In this document: positions 36,039-43,875 of the stretch, piece after piece
Layout of the letters: each line of letters begins with the position of its first letter
Position numbering within the stretch: position 1 is the first letter of the stretch
Origin: Hyphomicrobium sp.
Lineage (GTDB): Bacteria; Pseudomonadota; Alphaproteobacteria; Rhizobiales; Hyphomicrobiaceae
DNA length: 64,000 bases
Direction of reading: 5' to 3'
Assembly (NCBI GenBank): GCA_025351425.1
Contig: JANXVY010000043.1
Coordinates: 1 to 64,000 of the forward strand
The notes under the pieces: model-generated
What the model was told of the DNA's origin: nothing
Database searches by the model: none
What the model saw: the letters and a program-made list of their open reading frames with translations, nothing else
Position numbers and translations under genes: made by a program

Positions 36039-36242
36039 TGATCAAGCTCAGCCGCCAAGGTTTAGCCCTGGGCTTGCGCCCCACAAACGGCAAGGACGCA
36101 CGTATATCGGGTGATCCCAAGGAAAATCAATGAACATTTGGCGAGCATCCAAACTTCGTAGCGTTCAAGCCAAACTCGCACTTAGTTTATCCCCGAATCG
36201 GCCAGAATTTGGCTGGAGACTGCCGCATGCCCACAAAACAGC

Positions 36243-36268
36243 AAAAAGCCGGGCAACGAGCCCGGCTT
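36243..36268 (-). terminator. Intrinsic terminator of the outer-membrane barrel gene
   Basis: AAGCCGGGC and GCCCGGCTT form a 9-bp stem with a 5-base loop. Read on the minus strand it ends in a T-run, 28 bases after the stop of the barrel gene. Confidence 0.8.
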
Positions 36269-36295
36269 CAAGTTGTATCGATCGGATCGAAAGAC

Positions 36296-37189
36296 TTATT
36301 TCAGCGGCGCGTGCTCTACGGCGCAGCAATCGTTGCCGCCACCGAACGAATAGCGCAGGCCGACTTTGACTTCATGCGCGGTCAGATCGTCGAAGTGAAC
36401 CGCCGGGTTGACGAACCCGCCCGAGTCCGAGCGTTGCGAAGCAATCTTGCCCATGTCGAGGTAGCGATAACCGACGTCAATGATGGCGCGGTCCGAGATC
36501 TGGTAGCCAACGCCTGCCATCAGCGACCAGGCAAACGACAAGTCGTTGTTGCCATGGATCGAGTTGGTGAGGGCGGGGTTGCCGGTGAAATAGACGTCAT
36601 CGAGCTGATGATAGGCGGCGCCGATGCCGGCGCCGACGTAGGGCACAAAGCCGCCGAAGTTGCCGAGATCCTTATAGCCGTTGATCATCAGCGTGTAGCT
36701 CTTGAGGCTGGTGTGCAACGGATCGACGTTACCGCCGTAGGGCGTAGGCACGCCAAGCGGATCGGTGACGGTGAAGTTGCCCGGTTCGCCCGTGATGGCG
36801 CGGCTGCCGTGCATGCCGAGCATCGCTTCAAGACGCACGCCGCGCGAGCCGCCCCAGCCGCAACCCATGCCGCCTTCGGCAAACCAGCTGTCTTCGATGC
36901 CGGTGTTGGTGACCTGATCGGTGACATAGGTGGTCGTGGACGGCGTGGTCGTGTTGTCGATGCTGTTCACTGGCCAGGTGATCTTGGGCGCCTGCGACCA
37001 CGAGTAGCCGACGTCGCCGCGGACGTAGCACGGCCCAGCCGAGCTCTGCTGGATGACCGGCATCGGCTGATAGCCATCTTTCATGGATCCGCGCATCCCG
37101 CCGAGATCGGCGGCCGACACGGGCGCTGGCACGTTGACAGCGAAGGCGAGTGCTGCCGAGGCGACACCAGCTAGCGAGACGAGTTTCAT
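36296..37189 (-). CDS. Omp25/RopB-like outer-membrane beta-barrel protein
   Basis: Outer-membrane protein of 297 residues from the ATG at 37189. The signal peptide has a MKLVSLAGVASAALAFA core and cleaves near VSA/ADLGG. The mature part has alternating strands with aromatic girdles (CYVRGDVGYSWS, YVGAGIGAAYHQL, SLMAGVGYQISDRAIIDVGY) and ends HEVKVGLRYSFGGG before a short Cys-containing tail. Such barrels are abundant in Hyphomicrobiales and affect surface structure; porin activity is not shown. It has its own terminator. Confidence 0.85.
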   Translation of the reverse strand: MKLVSLAGVASAALAFAVNVPAPVSAADLGGMRGSMKDGYQPMPVIQQSSAGPCYVRGDVGYSWSQAPKITWPVNSIDNTTTPSTTTYVTDQVTNTGIEDSWFAEGGMGCGWGGSRGVRLEAMLGMHGSRAITGEPGNFTVTDPLGVPTPYGGNVDPLHTSLKSYTLMINGYKDLGNFGGFVPYVGAGIGAAYHQLDDVYFTGNPALTNSIHGNNDLSFAWSLMAGVGYQISDRAIIDVGYRYLDMGKIASQRSDSGGFVNPAVHFDDLTAHEVKVGLRYSFGGGNDCCAVEHAPLK

Positions 37190-37347
37190 TGGCGTAGACC
37201 CTAATTGGACAGGCACCCGACACGCGGTAGAAGTGACCTGCAGACTTCAAGTTTGCCCAATCACCATAGGACGAACACGGTTAAGCCACGGTTAAGCCCC
37301 GTCCAGAATTGAAACCCCTCGTTGCGGCATAAGCGAAAGTCCCCTCC

Positions 37348-38400
37348 TTGAACGCGATTCCCCCCCCGTCCGGCGTCTTGGCCGCCATCGGCAACACGCC
37401 CCTGATCAAGTTGACGCGCGCCTCCCGCGAAACCGGCTGCACCGTGCTCGGCAAGGCCGAGTTCATGAACCCCGGCCAGTCGGTCAAGGACCGCGCCGCG
37501 CTCTGGATCATCCGTCAGGCGGAATGCTCGGGCGCCTTGAAGGCTGGCGGCACGGTCGTGGAAGGCACCGCAGGCAACACCGGCATCGGGCTGACCGTGG
37601 TCGCCAATGCGCTCGGCTATAAGTCCGTGATCGTCATTCCCGAGACCCAGTCCCAGGAAAAGAAGGATACGCTGCGCCTGCTGGGCGCCCACCTGGTCGA
37701 GGTCCCGGCGGCCCCCTTCAAAAACCCCAACAACTACGTAAAGTATGCATCCCGGCTGGCCGATGCCCTCAACGCCGAGCGCCCCGGCTCCGCCATTTTC
37801 GCCAACCAGTTCGATAACGTCGCCAACCGTCAGTCCCACATTGACGGCACGGCCGATGAGATCTGGCGCCAGACCGGCGGCCGGATCGACGGCTTCGTCT
37901 GCGCTGTCGGCTCGGGCGGCACGCTCGCTGGAATATCGCTTGGCCTGAAGGCGAAGCGCGAAGGCATCACCGTGGCGCTGGCCGACCCGCCTGGCTCCGC
38001 ACTTTTTGCCCATTACACCCGCGGCGAGCTGAAGGCCGAAGGCAACTCCATTACCGAAGGCATCGGCCAGGGCCGCATCACCGCCAATCTCGTCGGAGCC
38101 GTCGTCGACCGCGCCTATCAGATTCCGGACGGCGAAAGCGTCGCAACGGTTTTTGATCTCCTCGAGCATGAAGGACTATGCCTGGGGGCGTCCTCCGGCG
38201 TGAACGTCGCGGGTGCGATGCGCCTAGCGAAAGACTTGGGCCCTGGCCACACCGTCGTGACGATCCTGTGCGACTACGGCACGCGCTATCAGTCGAAACT
38301 GTTTAACCCGGCCTTTCTTCGTTCAAAAGGCCTCCCCGTGCCACCTTGGCTTGCCAACGCCCCGCCGCCCCTGCCTTCGGTATTCGAACCGCAGCCGTGA
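37348..38400 (+). CDS. cysK: Cysteine synthase-family enzyme
   Basis: PLP enzyme of 350 residues making cysteine from O-acetylserine and sulfide. The lysine is K47 in NPGQSVKDRA, the phosphate loop is EGTAGNTGIG, and the Ser-rich motif VGSGGTLAG and GASSGVN follow. The start is TTG at 37348. The C-terminal tail is a Pro-rich extension (PPWLANAPPPLP). It belongs to the group with an extra stretch after the substrate loop. sseA follows on the same strand, so a local sulfur theme is likely. Confidence 0.9.
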   Translation: MNAIPPPSGVLAAIGNTPLIKLTRASRETGCTVLGKAEFMNPGQSVKDRAALWIIRQAECSGALKAGGTVVEGTAGNTGIGLTVVANALGYKSVIVIPETQSQEKKDTLRLLGAHLVEVPAAPFKNPNNYVKYASRLADALNAERPGSAIFANQFDNVANRQSHIDGTADEIWRQTGGRIDGFVCAVGSGGTLAGISLGLKAKREGITVALADPPGSALFAHYTRGELKAEGNSITEGIGQGRITANLVGAVVDRAYQIPDGESVATVFDLLEHEGLCLGASSGVNVAGAMRLAKDLGPGHTVVTILCDYGTRYQSKLFNPAFLRSKGLPVPPWLANAPPPLPSVFEPQP

Positions 38401-38509
38401 TGTGAACCAAAGCCGAAATGCTGCTGCCCGCAAGCCCGAGCCAACCGCCCGTATTGCCTTGAGCCGCCGCACTGCTACAAAGCACTATGTTGGCCTGGGC
38501 CTAACGCGC

Positions 38510-38587
38510 CCAGAACCGGCTGCCAGAACCGCTCGCTTGAACCGCTCGCCAGAACCACCCGCCAGAACCACCCGCCAGAACCACCCG
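38510..38587. repeat. 13-base minisatellite, six units
   Basis: Six units in a row follow CCAGAACC(A/G)C(C/T)CG: 38510-38522, 38523-38535, 38536-38548 and three identical ones to 38587. The array abuts the GGAG of the sseA ribosome-binding site directly. Confidence 0.85.
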
Positions 38588-38595
38588 GAGGACAT

Positions 38596-39474
38596 GTGCC
38601 CTTAACCGCCCAGAACTGGATCGTCGATACCGCGTGGCTCGCCGAACACCTTCATGCGCCGGGCCTCATCGTGCTGGACGGCTCCTGGCACCTGCCGACC
38701 GCAAACCGCAATCCCAAAACCGAGTACCTGGCCGAACATATCCCGGGGGCCGTCTTTTTCGACATCGACGACTTGTCGGACGAAAAGTCCCCGCTGCCCC
38801 ACATGCTGCCGTCCTCGATCAAGTTTTCGTCGCGCATGAAGAAAATGGGCATCGGCGACGGCATGAAGGTCGTCGTCTACGACACGCATGGCCTGTTTTC
38901 GGCGGCGCGCGTCTGGTGGACCTTTCGCGCCATGGGGCACGACGATGTGGCCGTCCTCGACGGCGGCTTGAAGAAATGGAAAGCCGAAGACCGCCCGCTC
39001 GAAGACGGCGTGCCCATGAAGCGCTTCGAGCGCCACTATACCCCGCGCCAGAATACGGGACTCATCCGCGACATGGCCGATATCAAGGAGATCGTTGCGC
39101 ACGGCGGTACGCAATTGGTCGACGCCCGCTCCGCCGGCCGTTTTGAGGGCCGCGAGCCCGAACCCCGCCCCGGCGTGCGCTCGGGGCACATCCCGGGGTC
39201 GCGCAACGTGCCCTCGACGGCCGTTTTGAACCCCGACGGCACCATCAAATCGCGCGATGAGCTGATGGCGATCTTCGCCCAAGCCGGCATCGATCCGCAC
39301 GCCCCCGTGGTCACCACCTGCGGCTCGGGCGTCACCGCCTCGATTCTGTCGCTGGCGCTCGCCTTCGTCGGCCAGACCAACGCCGCGGTTTATGACGGCA
39401 GCTGGACGGAATGGGGCGCCGACGGCGGCCCGCCCATCGAAACCGGACCGGCTCGTCCCCTGGCGCCCGCTTGA
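38596..39474 (+). CDS. sseA: 3-mercaptopyruvate sulfurtransferase
   Basis: Double-rhodanese-domain protein of 292 residues transferring sulfur from 3-mercaptopyruvate to thiols. The active loop CGSGVTA at 242-248 with the catalytic C242 is diagnostic for mercaptopyruvate rather than thiosulfate specificity. The start is GTG at 38596 with GGAG five bases upstream; an overlapping ATG two bases earlier runs into a stop after three codons. It follows cysK and a 13-base tandem repeat, which lies in its leader. Confidence 0.93.
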   Translation: MPLTAQNWIVDTAWLAEHLHAPGLIVLDGSWHLPTANRNPKTEYLAEHIPGAVFFDIDDLSDEKSPLPHMLPSSIKFSSRMKKMGIGDGMKVVVYDTHGLFSAARVWWTFRAMGHDDVAVLDGGLKKWKAEDRPLEDGVPMKRFERHYTPRQNTGLIRDMADIKEIVAHGGTQLVDARSAGRFEGREPEPRPGVRSGHIPGSRNVPSTAVLNPDGTIKSRDELMAIFAQAGIDPHAPVVTTCGSGVTASILSLALAFVGQTNAAVYDGSWTEWGADGGPPIETGPARPLAPA

Positions 39475-39496
39475 CGTGGGCGCCCGGCAGCCAGAT

Positions 39497-40129
39497 ATGA
39501 AACGCCCGGACTTGCCGAGCCCGGAAAGCTTCGAAACGCTGCTGCGCTGGCGCCGCGACGTGCGCCGCTTCAAGCCTGAACCGTTGCCCGATGGCCTGCT
39601 TGAGTGCCTGCTGGAGCAGGCGAACCTCGCCCCCTCCGTTGGCAACAGCCAGCCCTGGCGGATCGTCCGCGTGGAAAATCGAACCCTGCGCGCGAGCGCC
39701 CGCGCCAATTTCGAGCGCGCTAACCTGGCAGCAAGCGCCCCCTATGAGGAAACGCGCCGCGCGCAATACGCGAGCCTAAAACTAGCGGGCTTCGACCACG
39801 CCCCTGTCCATCTCGCCATCTTCTGCGATCCAGACCCCGCCGAAGGCCACGGCCTCGGCCGGCAGACCCAACCCCTCACGCTCGATTACTCCTGCGCGGG
39901 CTTCGTCACGCTGCTGTGGCTTTCAGCCCGCATCCACGGCGTCGGCCTCGGCTGGGTCTCGATCCTCTCCCCCGGCGAACTGATCGCAGCCCTCGACGTG
40001 CCCCCCTCATGGCGCTTCATCGGCTACCTGCTGCTGGGCACGCCAGAGGAAGAACACGATGACCCCGAACTCGCCCGCCTCGGCTGGCAAGACCGCGGCG
40101 GAATCGCGCCCCGCACGCTCAGACGCTAA
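39497..40129 (+). CDS. bluB: 5,6-dimethylbenzimidazole synthase BluB
   Basis: Flavin-destroying nitroreductase-fold enzyme that makes the lower ligand of vitamin B12, 210 residues from the ATG at 39497. Marks are LLRWRRDVRRF, APSVGNSQPWRIVRV for FMN binding, and GVGLGWVSIL, the BluB form of the C-terminal motif. No other cobalamin gene is nearby, and no cobalamin riboswitch was seen upstream. A structured repeat begins one base after the stop. Confidence 0.93.
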   Translation: MKRPDLPSPESFETLLRWRRDVRRFKPEPLPDGLLECLLEQANLAPSVGNSQPWRIVRVENRTLRASARANFERANLAASAPYEETRRAQYASLKLAGFDHAPVHLAIFCDPDPAEGHGLGRQTQPLTLDYSCAGFVTLLWLSARIHGVGLGWVSILSPGELIAALDVPPSWRFIGYLLLGTPEEEHDDPELARLGWQDRGGIAPRTLRR

Positions 40130-40279
40130 AGTGCTTCCGGTAAAAGTGTGCAGCGGTTTGCCCGACAGAAGCACGACAAAACAAAGAGCTAGCCTCCTTC
40201 CGCGATTCTATTGGAAGCGGAACGACCCTAAAGCCTTATCTGCGGCGAACCGGTATCCATTCGTCGGAGAATGCTCCAG
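40130..40279. repeat. Structured intergenic repeat copy with an inverted second element
   Basis: GTGCTTCCGGTAAAA (40131-40145) faces TTTGCCCG and GAAGCAC around a GTGTGCAGCGG loop, then ACAAAACAAAGAGCTAG. Further right, 40240-40277 is an inverted relative of the 11274 element (reverse complement of GAGCATTCTCCGACGAATGG and onward). It lies between the convergent genes bluB and the acid phosphatase. Confidence 0.8.
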
Positions 40280-40383
40280 GCAACGGCTGCACAAGTGACA
40301 GGAAGGAAAAGGCTGTGCGACCAGCCCGTCCCTCCCTCACGCGATGCGCCGCCGTTGCGTTTCCGCAGATTTAGTTCGCAGCC

Positions 40384-41175
40384 TTATTTCGCAACCGGTG
40401 CCGCCTCGCCAGCAGCCGGAGCGTCCGTCGCAGCCTGTTTGGCCCACGCCGGAATGGCGGGTGGCGCGGGCAATTCAGCCGGGAGCCCAAGGGCTGCGCG
40501 CAGTTCCGTGCGGGCGGCAGCCATTTCGCTCTGGTAGGCTGGGTGCTGCTTCATGATGGCATGCACCGTATAGGCGACGAGCCGGCTGGCCGGGATGTCG
40601 CTGGCGTAATGCACGCCGCAGATCAGGCGGTTGTGGCCGTACTGCTCGGCCCGCGCGAGGAGCGCGTCGCGCTTTTCGGGCACCATATCGATCAAGGTCA
40701 GAGCAAGCAGGAATCCCGTGGTGGCATGACCGCTGGGATAGCTGTCGTCTTTCGTCTTGGTCTTGCAGATCGGCTTCAGCGTCTTGTCGAGATTGTAGGG
40801 GCGGATGCGATTGAAGCCCATCTTGGCGGGCCCGGCATTGATGCCCTCGTCGACCCGCACCCGCTTGCCGAACGCGGCGACGGCCGGCTGCTTCTCGGCG
40901 GTGAAAGCCTCGCCAAGCACGTTGGCGTAGATGAAGATGTGTTCGTTCTGGTCATCCCAGATCGCTTGCGTCGATTGCGCCTCCGTGCGGGTTTGCTCGA
41001 TGGCGTGCAATTCGGCGAGTTCGGCCTTGGTGATCTCGGACGAGTTGGCGGGCGGCGAAGGCAGAATATTGAGCACCTGCGTCTGCGCGGGCGATACGAA
41101 AGAGGGCTCGCGGGCAACGGCAGGGCCGCCAGCGAGCGCCAGCAGCGCGGCCATCGCAATGAGTGACTTGTTCAT
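40384..41175 (-). CDS. Secreted class A acid phosphatase (PAP2 fold)
   Basis: Periplasmic phosphatase of 263 residues from the ATG at 41175 with a signal peptide (MNKSLIAMAALLALAGGPAVA). The class A non-specific acid phosphatase signature is present: NRIRPYN for the KX6RP part, SYPSGHATTGF for PSGH, and CGVHYASDIPASR for the SRX5HX3D-like part (here with HYASD). The C-terminal tail is Ala/Pro-rich. Releases phosphate from organic esters. Confidence 0.88.
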   Translation of the reverse strand: MNKSLIAMAALLALAGGPAVAREPSFVSPAQTQVLNILPSPPANSSEITKAELAELHAIEQTRTEAQSTQAIWDDQNEHIFIYANVLGEAFTAEKQPAVAAFGKRVRVDEGINAGPAKMGFNRIRPYNLDKTLKPICKTKTKDDSYPSGHATTGFLLALTLIDMVPEKRDALLARAEQYGHNRLICGVHYASDIPASRLVAYTVHAIMKQHPAYQSEMAAARTELRAALGLPAELPAPPAIPAWAKQAATDAPAAGEAAPVAK

Positions 41176-41264
41176 GTCGGAAGGTTCCTCTGGTCTGCGG
41201 AAAGCCGCCCCGGCAGGACGCTCCCGCATGGCACAAATCAAACCCCTGTTACAGCCGTGTGACC

Positions 41265-42869
41265 CTATTCGACTGGGAAATACTGGCCGATCCAGGTTTC
41301 GCTCAACGCAGCGCCCTTCCGGCGCAAATAAGCCCGCAGGTCGACGGGTGCGCTGCCCGTCGCCTCGATGTCGAAGAAGCTCCGCCACCGGCCGCGCTGG
41401 TCGACGACCGGATGCGAGTACGAGTTGCTGATTGTCCCGCGTGACGCGGTTACGACGATTTCGACCCCGTCGTCGCGGCCCAGACCCTCGAACACCGGTC
41501 CCTGCCAATCGATCACATATTTCCGCAAGCCCTCGGGCCGCTTGAACCCCGGCCGCCCGCCAACGCCGGTCCACGTTGCTGTCGCCCGCCCCAGCGCGTC
41601 GGGAAACGCGATATCGTCGACCCACGACAGGCGGTAGCGATAATTGGCCGGCTGCCCGGCCTTGAGCCCATCCTTCGGCGTCCAGTAGGCGACGATGTTG
41701 TCCATCGTCTCGTCGTCGGTCGGGATTTCGACGAGTTGCACGCTGCCCTCACCCCACGCCCCTTGCGGCTCCACCCATACGGACGGCCGACGCTCGTAGA
41801 ATACGCCATCGTCGAGATAGTGCACGAAATCGCGGTCGCGCTGCAGCAGCCCGAAGCCACGCACGTTGCTGTCGACGAACGAGGAGGTCATGACGCGGCT
41901 GGGGTTGTCGATGGGCCGCCAAATGCGCTCGCCCGCTCCGGTATGAATGGCGAGGCCGTCGCTGTCGTGGATCTCCGGCCGCCAGTCCGCCGCGCGCTTG
42001 CGGCTACCCTCGCCATACCAGAACATGCTGGAAAACGGCGCAATGCCCGCGCGCGCCACGTCGATGCGTGGATAGAGTTCCAGCTCCACGTCCATGACCA
42101 CGCGGTGAATGTCGCTCGCGTTTGTCTCCCGCTCGCAAACGAACTTGTAGGCCCCCGTTACAGACGGGCTGTCGAGAAGCGCATAGACGGTGATCGGCGT
42201 ACGGCCCGGCGTGCCGGCAAGCCAGAACGCGGTGAAGCGGGGAAACTCTTCTGGCGACGGCATCCCTGTGTTGAGCGCCAGACCTCGCGCCGACAGTCCG
42301 TACTGGTTGTAGGGCCCCGACGTGCGGAAATACGAAGCGCCCAGGAACGACATCCAGTCTGTCTTCAAGTCCGGTGCCATGACGCGGAACCCGGCGAACC
42401 CGGTCTGCGGCGACAGCAGGCGTGCAGGATGCCCCTCGGGCGAGGCAAACAACGCCGCGCTGTAAAGGACTTCGCGCGCGCTGCCGCTCTCGACCGTGTA
42501 AATCCTGACCGGCTCTTTGAACAGCTGGCCGAGGTGAAACAGCTGCACCGGCGCGTGCGTATCGCGCGTCAGCCGCAGGCTTGCCTCGCTGCGGAATTTG
42601 ATCTTCTGGTAGGCGTCGTAATTGATCTGCTCGAGCAGCGCCGCATCGACCGGTTCGACCTTGCCGAACGCACTTTCCGACAACGCGCGAGCCTGGACTT
42701 TCAAGATCTCAAATGAAAATGGGGCAGGCGGACCAAGAGTGGTCTTGTCCGCGCCCGAGCCACCGCTCCCCGTGGCCTCTGCCAGCGAAACCCTCAGACC
42801 TAGAACAGGTGCCGCACCAAGAGCCAGTCCAGCACTGAGAACCTTGCGCCGGTTGATCAATCCACGCAT
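41265..42869 (-). CDS. opgD: Periplasmic glucan biosynthesis protein OpgD/OpgG
   Basis: Periplasmic protein of 534 residues needed for osmoregulated periplasmic glucan backbones. The twin-Arg signal NRRKVLSAG near the start points to Tat export, a mark of OpgD rather than OpgG. Family stretches are FSFEILKVQARALSE near the start, YDAYQKIKFR, FFHLGQ-like FHLGQLFKEP, and DFVHYLDDGVFYERRPS in the core. ATG at 42869 was chosen over the upstream one because it places the RR motif at the N-terminus. The companion glucosyltransferase opgH is not in the window. Confidence 0.88.
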   Translation of the reverse strand: MRGLINRRKVLSAGLALGAAPVLGLRVSLAEATGSGGSGADKTTLGPPAPFSFEILKVQARALSESAFGKVEPVDAALLEQINYDAYQKIKFRSEASLRLTRDTHAPVQLFHLGQLFKEPVRIYTVESGSAREVLYSAALFASPEGHPARLLSPQTGFAGFRVMAPDLKTDWMSFLGASYFRTSGPYNQYGLSARGLALNTGMPSPEEFPRFTAFWLAGTPGRTPITVYALLDSPSVTGAYKFVCERETNASDIHRVVMDVELELYPRIDVARAGIAPFSSMFWYGEGSRKRAADWRPEIHDSDGLAIHTGAGERIWRPIDNPSRVMTSSFVDSNVRGFGLLQRDRDFVHYLDDGVFYERRPSVWVEPQGAWGEGSVQLVEIPTDDETMDNIVAYWTPKDGLKAGQPANYRYRLSWVDDIAFPDALGRATATWTGVGGRPGFKRPEGLRKYVIDWQGPVFEGLGRDDGVEIVVTASRGTISNSYSHPVVDQRGRWRSFFDIEATGSAPVDLRAYLRRKGAALSETWIGQYFPVE

Positions 42870-42952
42870 TCCGCACTCGCCGTCGCTTCGTTTGAACCCT
42901 GTCGGGCCGAACAAGCGTGATGCGCTATCGCAACGGCGCCGTCAAACCCCGA

Positions 42953-43558
42953 TCACGGAGCAAGGCTTGCGGAGGGAGCTGGCTTCGCGAGTTCCGCCTC
43001 GATCGCTTTCACGATCTCGGCTGATTGCGGCTCAGTGCGCGTCCCGAACGCCGTGACGAGCTTACCGTCACGGCCTACCAGATACTTGTGGAAGTTCCAC
43101 CACGGCGCATTCATCGAGCCGAGCACTGTCGACGCCCACGCATAAAAGGGATGAGCATCCCCCCCGCGCACATGGGTCTTGGACGTGAGCGGGAACGTGA
43201 TGCCAAACGCGCCTTCGCAGAAGGTCTTGACCTCCGAGTCGCTCTTGGGCTCCTGCCCGCCGAAATCGTTAGAGGGTACGCCGATCAGCACCAGCCCACG
43301 GGCTTCAAAGCTTTCGTGAAGTTTCTGCAGGGCCTTGTATTGCGGCGTAAACCCGCAGAACGAGGCGGTATTGACGACCAGCAGTACTTTTCCGCGATAG
43401 GCCGAAAGCGGCATCGGCTTGCCGTCGATCGATTGAAACACGAAATCGTTCGCGGTCGCCGTTGCGGCGGGCCCCGCCGGCGGCAACGCCGACGCAGTCA
43501 TTGCACCCAATCCCGAAGCGGTCAGGACGCCCAGTGCTGCAGCCAGAATTTTGCGCAT
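42953..43558 (-). CDS. Exported glutathione-peroxidase-family protein
   Basis: Peroxidase of the cysteine GPx type, 201 residues from the ATG at 43558, with a signal peptide (MRKILAAALGVLTASG...). The catalytic Cys is C68 in NTASFCGFTPQY, and the partners are in GVPSNDFGGQEP (Gln) and WNFHKYLV (Trp, Asn). A periplasmic location is predicted. It reduces hydroperoxides, probably with thioredoxin rather than glutathione as donor. Confidence 0.88.
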   Translation of the reverse strand: MRKILAAALGVLTASGLGAMTASALPPAGPAATATANDFVFQSIDGKPMPLSAYRGKVLLVVNTASFCGFTPQYKALQKLHESFEARGLVLIGVPSNDFGGQEPKSDSEVKTFCEGAFGITFPLTSKTHVRGGDAHPFYAWASTVLGSMNAPWWNFHKYLVGRDGKLVTAFGTRTEPQSAEIVKAIEAELAKPAPSASLAP

Positions 43559-43875
43559 CGTGCGTACTCCTTTAGGTTGGATGCTCAAACGGATGCGCGC
43601 GCGGCGCGGATCACCAACGCGACACCCCCCGCGTACGGATGCTCCGTTGTCATAAAAGTGTGGCTCATGCGTCGCATTTACACCGTTTTCTAAAGACCCG
43701 CACGCCGCGGCCTGTAATAATCGTATATCGTAGCGTACGGGCGTGACATCGGCGCCCCATTTCGGGGTGGGAGATCAAACGCGCGCCATGCTAAATCGCC
43801 ACGCTTGCGCAACATTTCATGCGCATAGCTGGGCGGCTCGGTAGACGCGCGCCAATACGGGCAGCCAATACGGGC
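43559..43875. other. 317-base divergent region ahead of the srf-like cluster
   Basis: Separates the peroxidase gene (minus) from the SrfB-like gene (plus) and must hold both promoters. A small CCCC-ATTT-GGGG-type hairpin lies near 43763 and a direct repeat of GCCAATACGGGC occurs just before the SrfB-like start. No gene was seen. Confidence 0.5.

Noticed and set aside
36209..37174. A 321-codon plus-strand frame over the outer-membrane barrel gene
   Set aside because: Antisense to a protein with a signal peptide and beta-strand pattern; the antisense sequence has no such features.
38510..38587. The 13-base tandem array as a CRISPR
   Set aside because: Units are contiguous with no spacers.
39475..39496. 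Cobalamin riboswitch before bluB
   Set aside because: Only about 20 bases separate bluB from sseA, too few for one, and no B12 box was seen.
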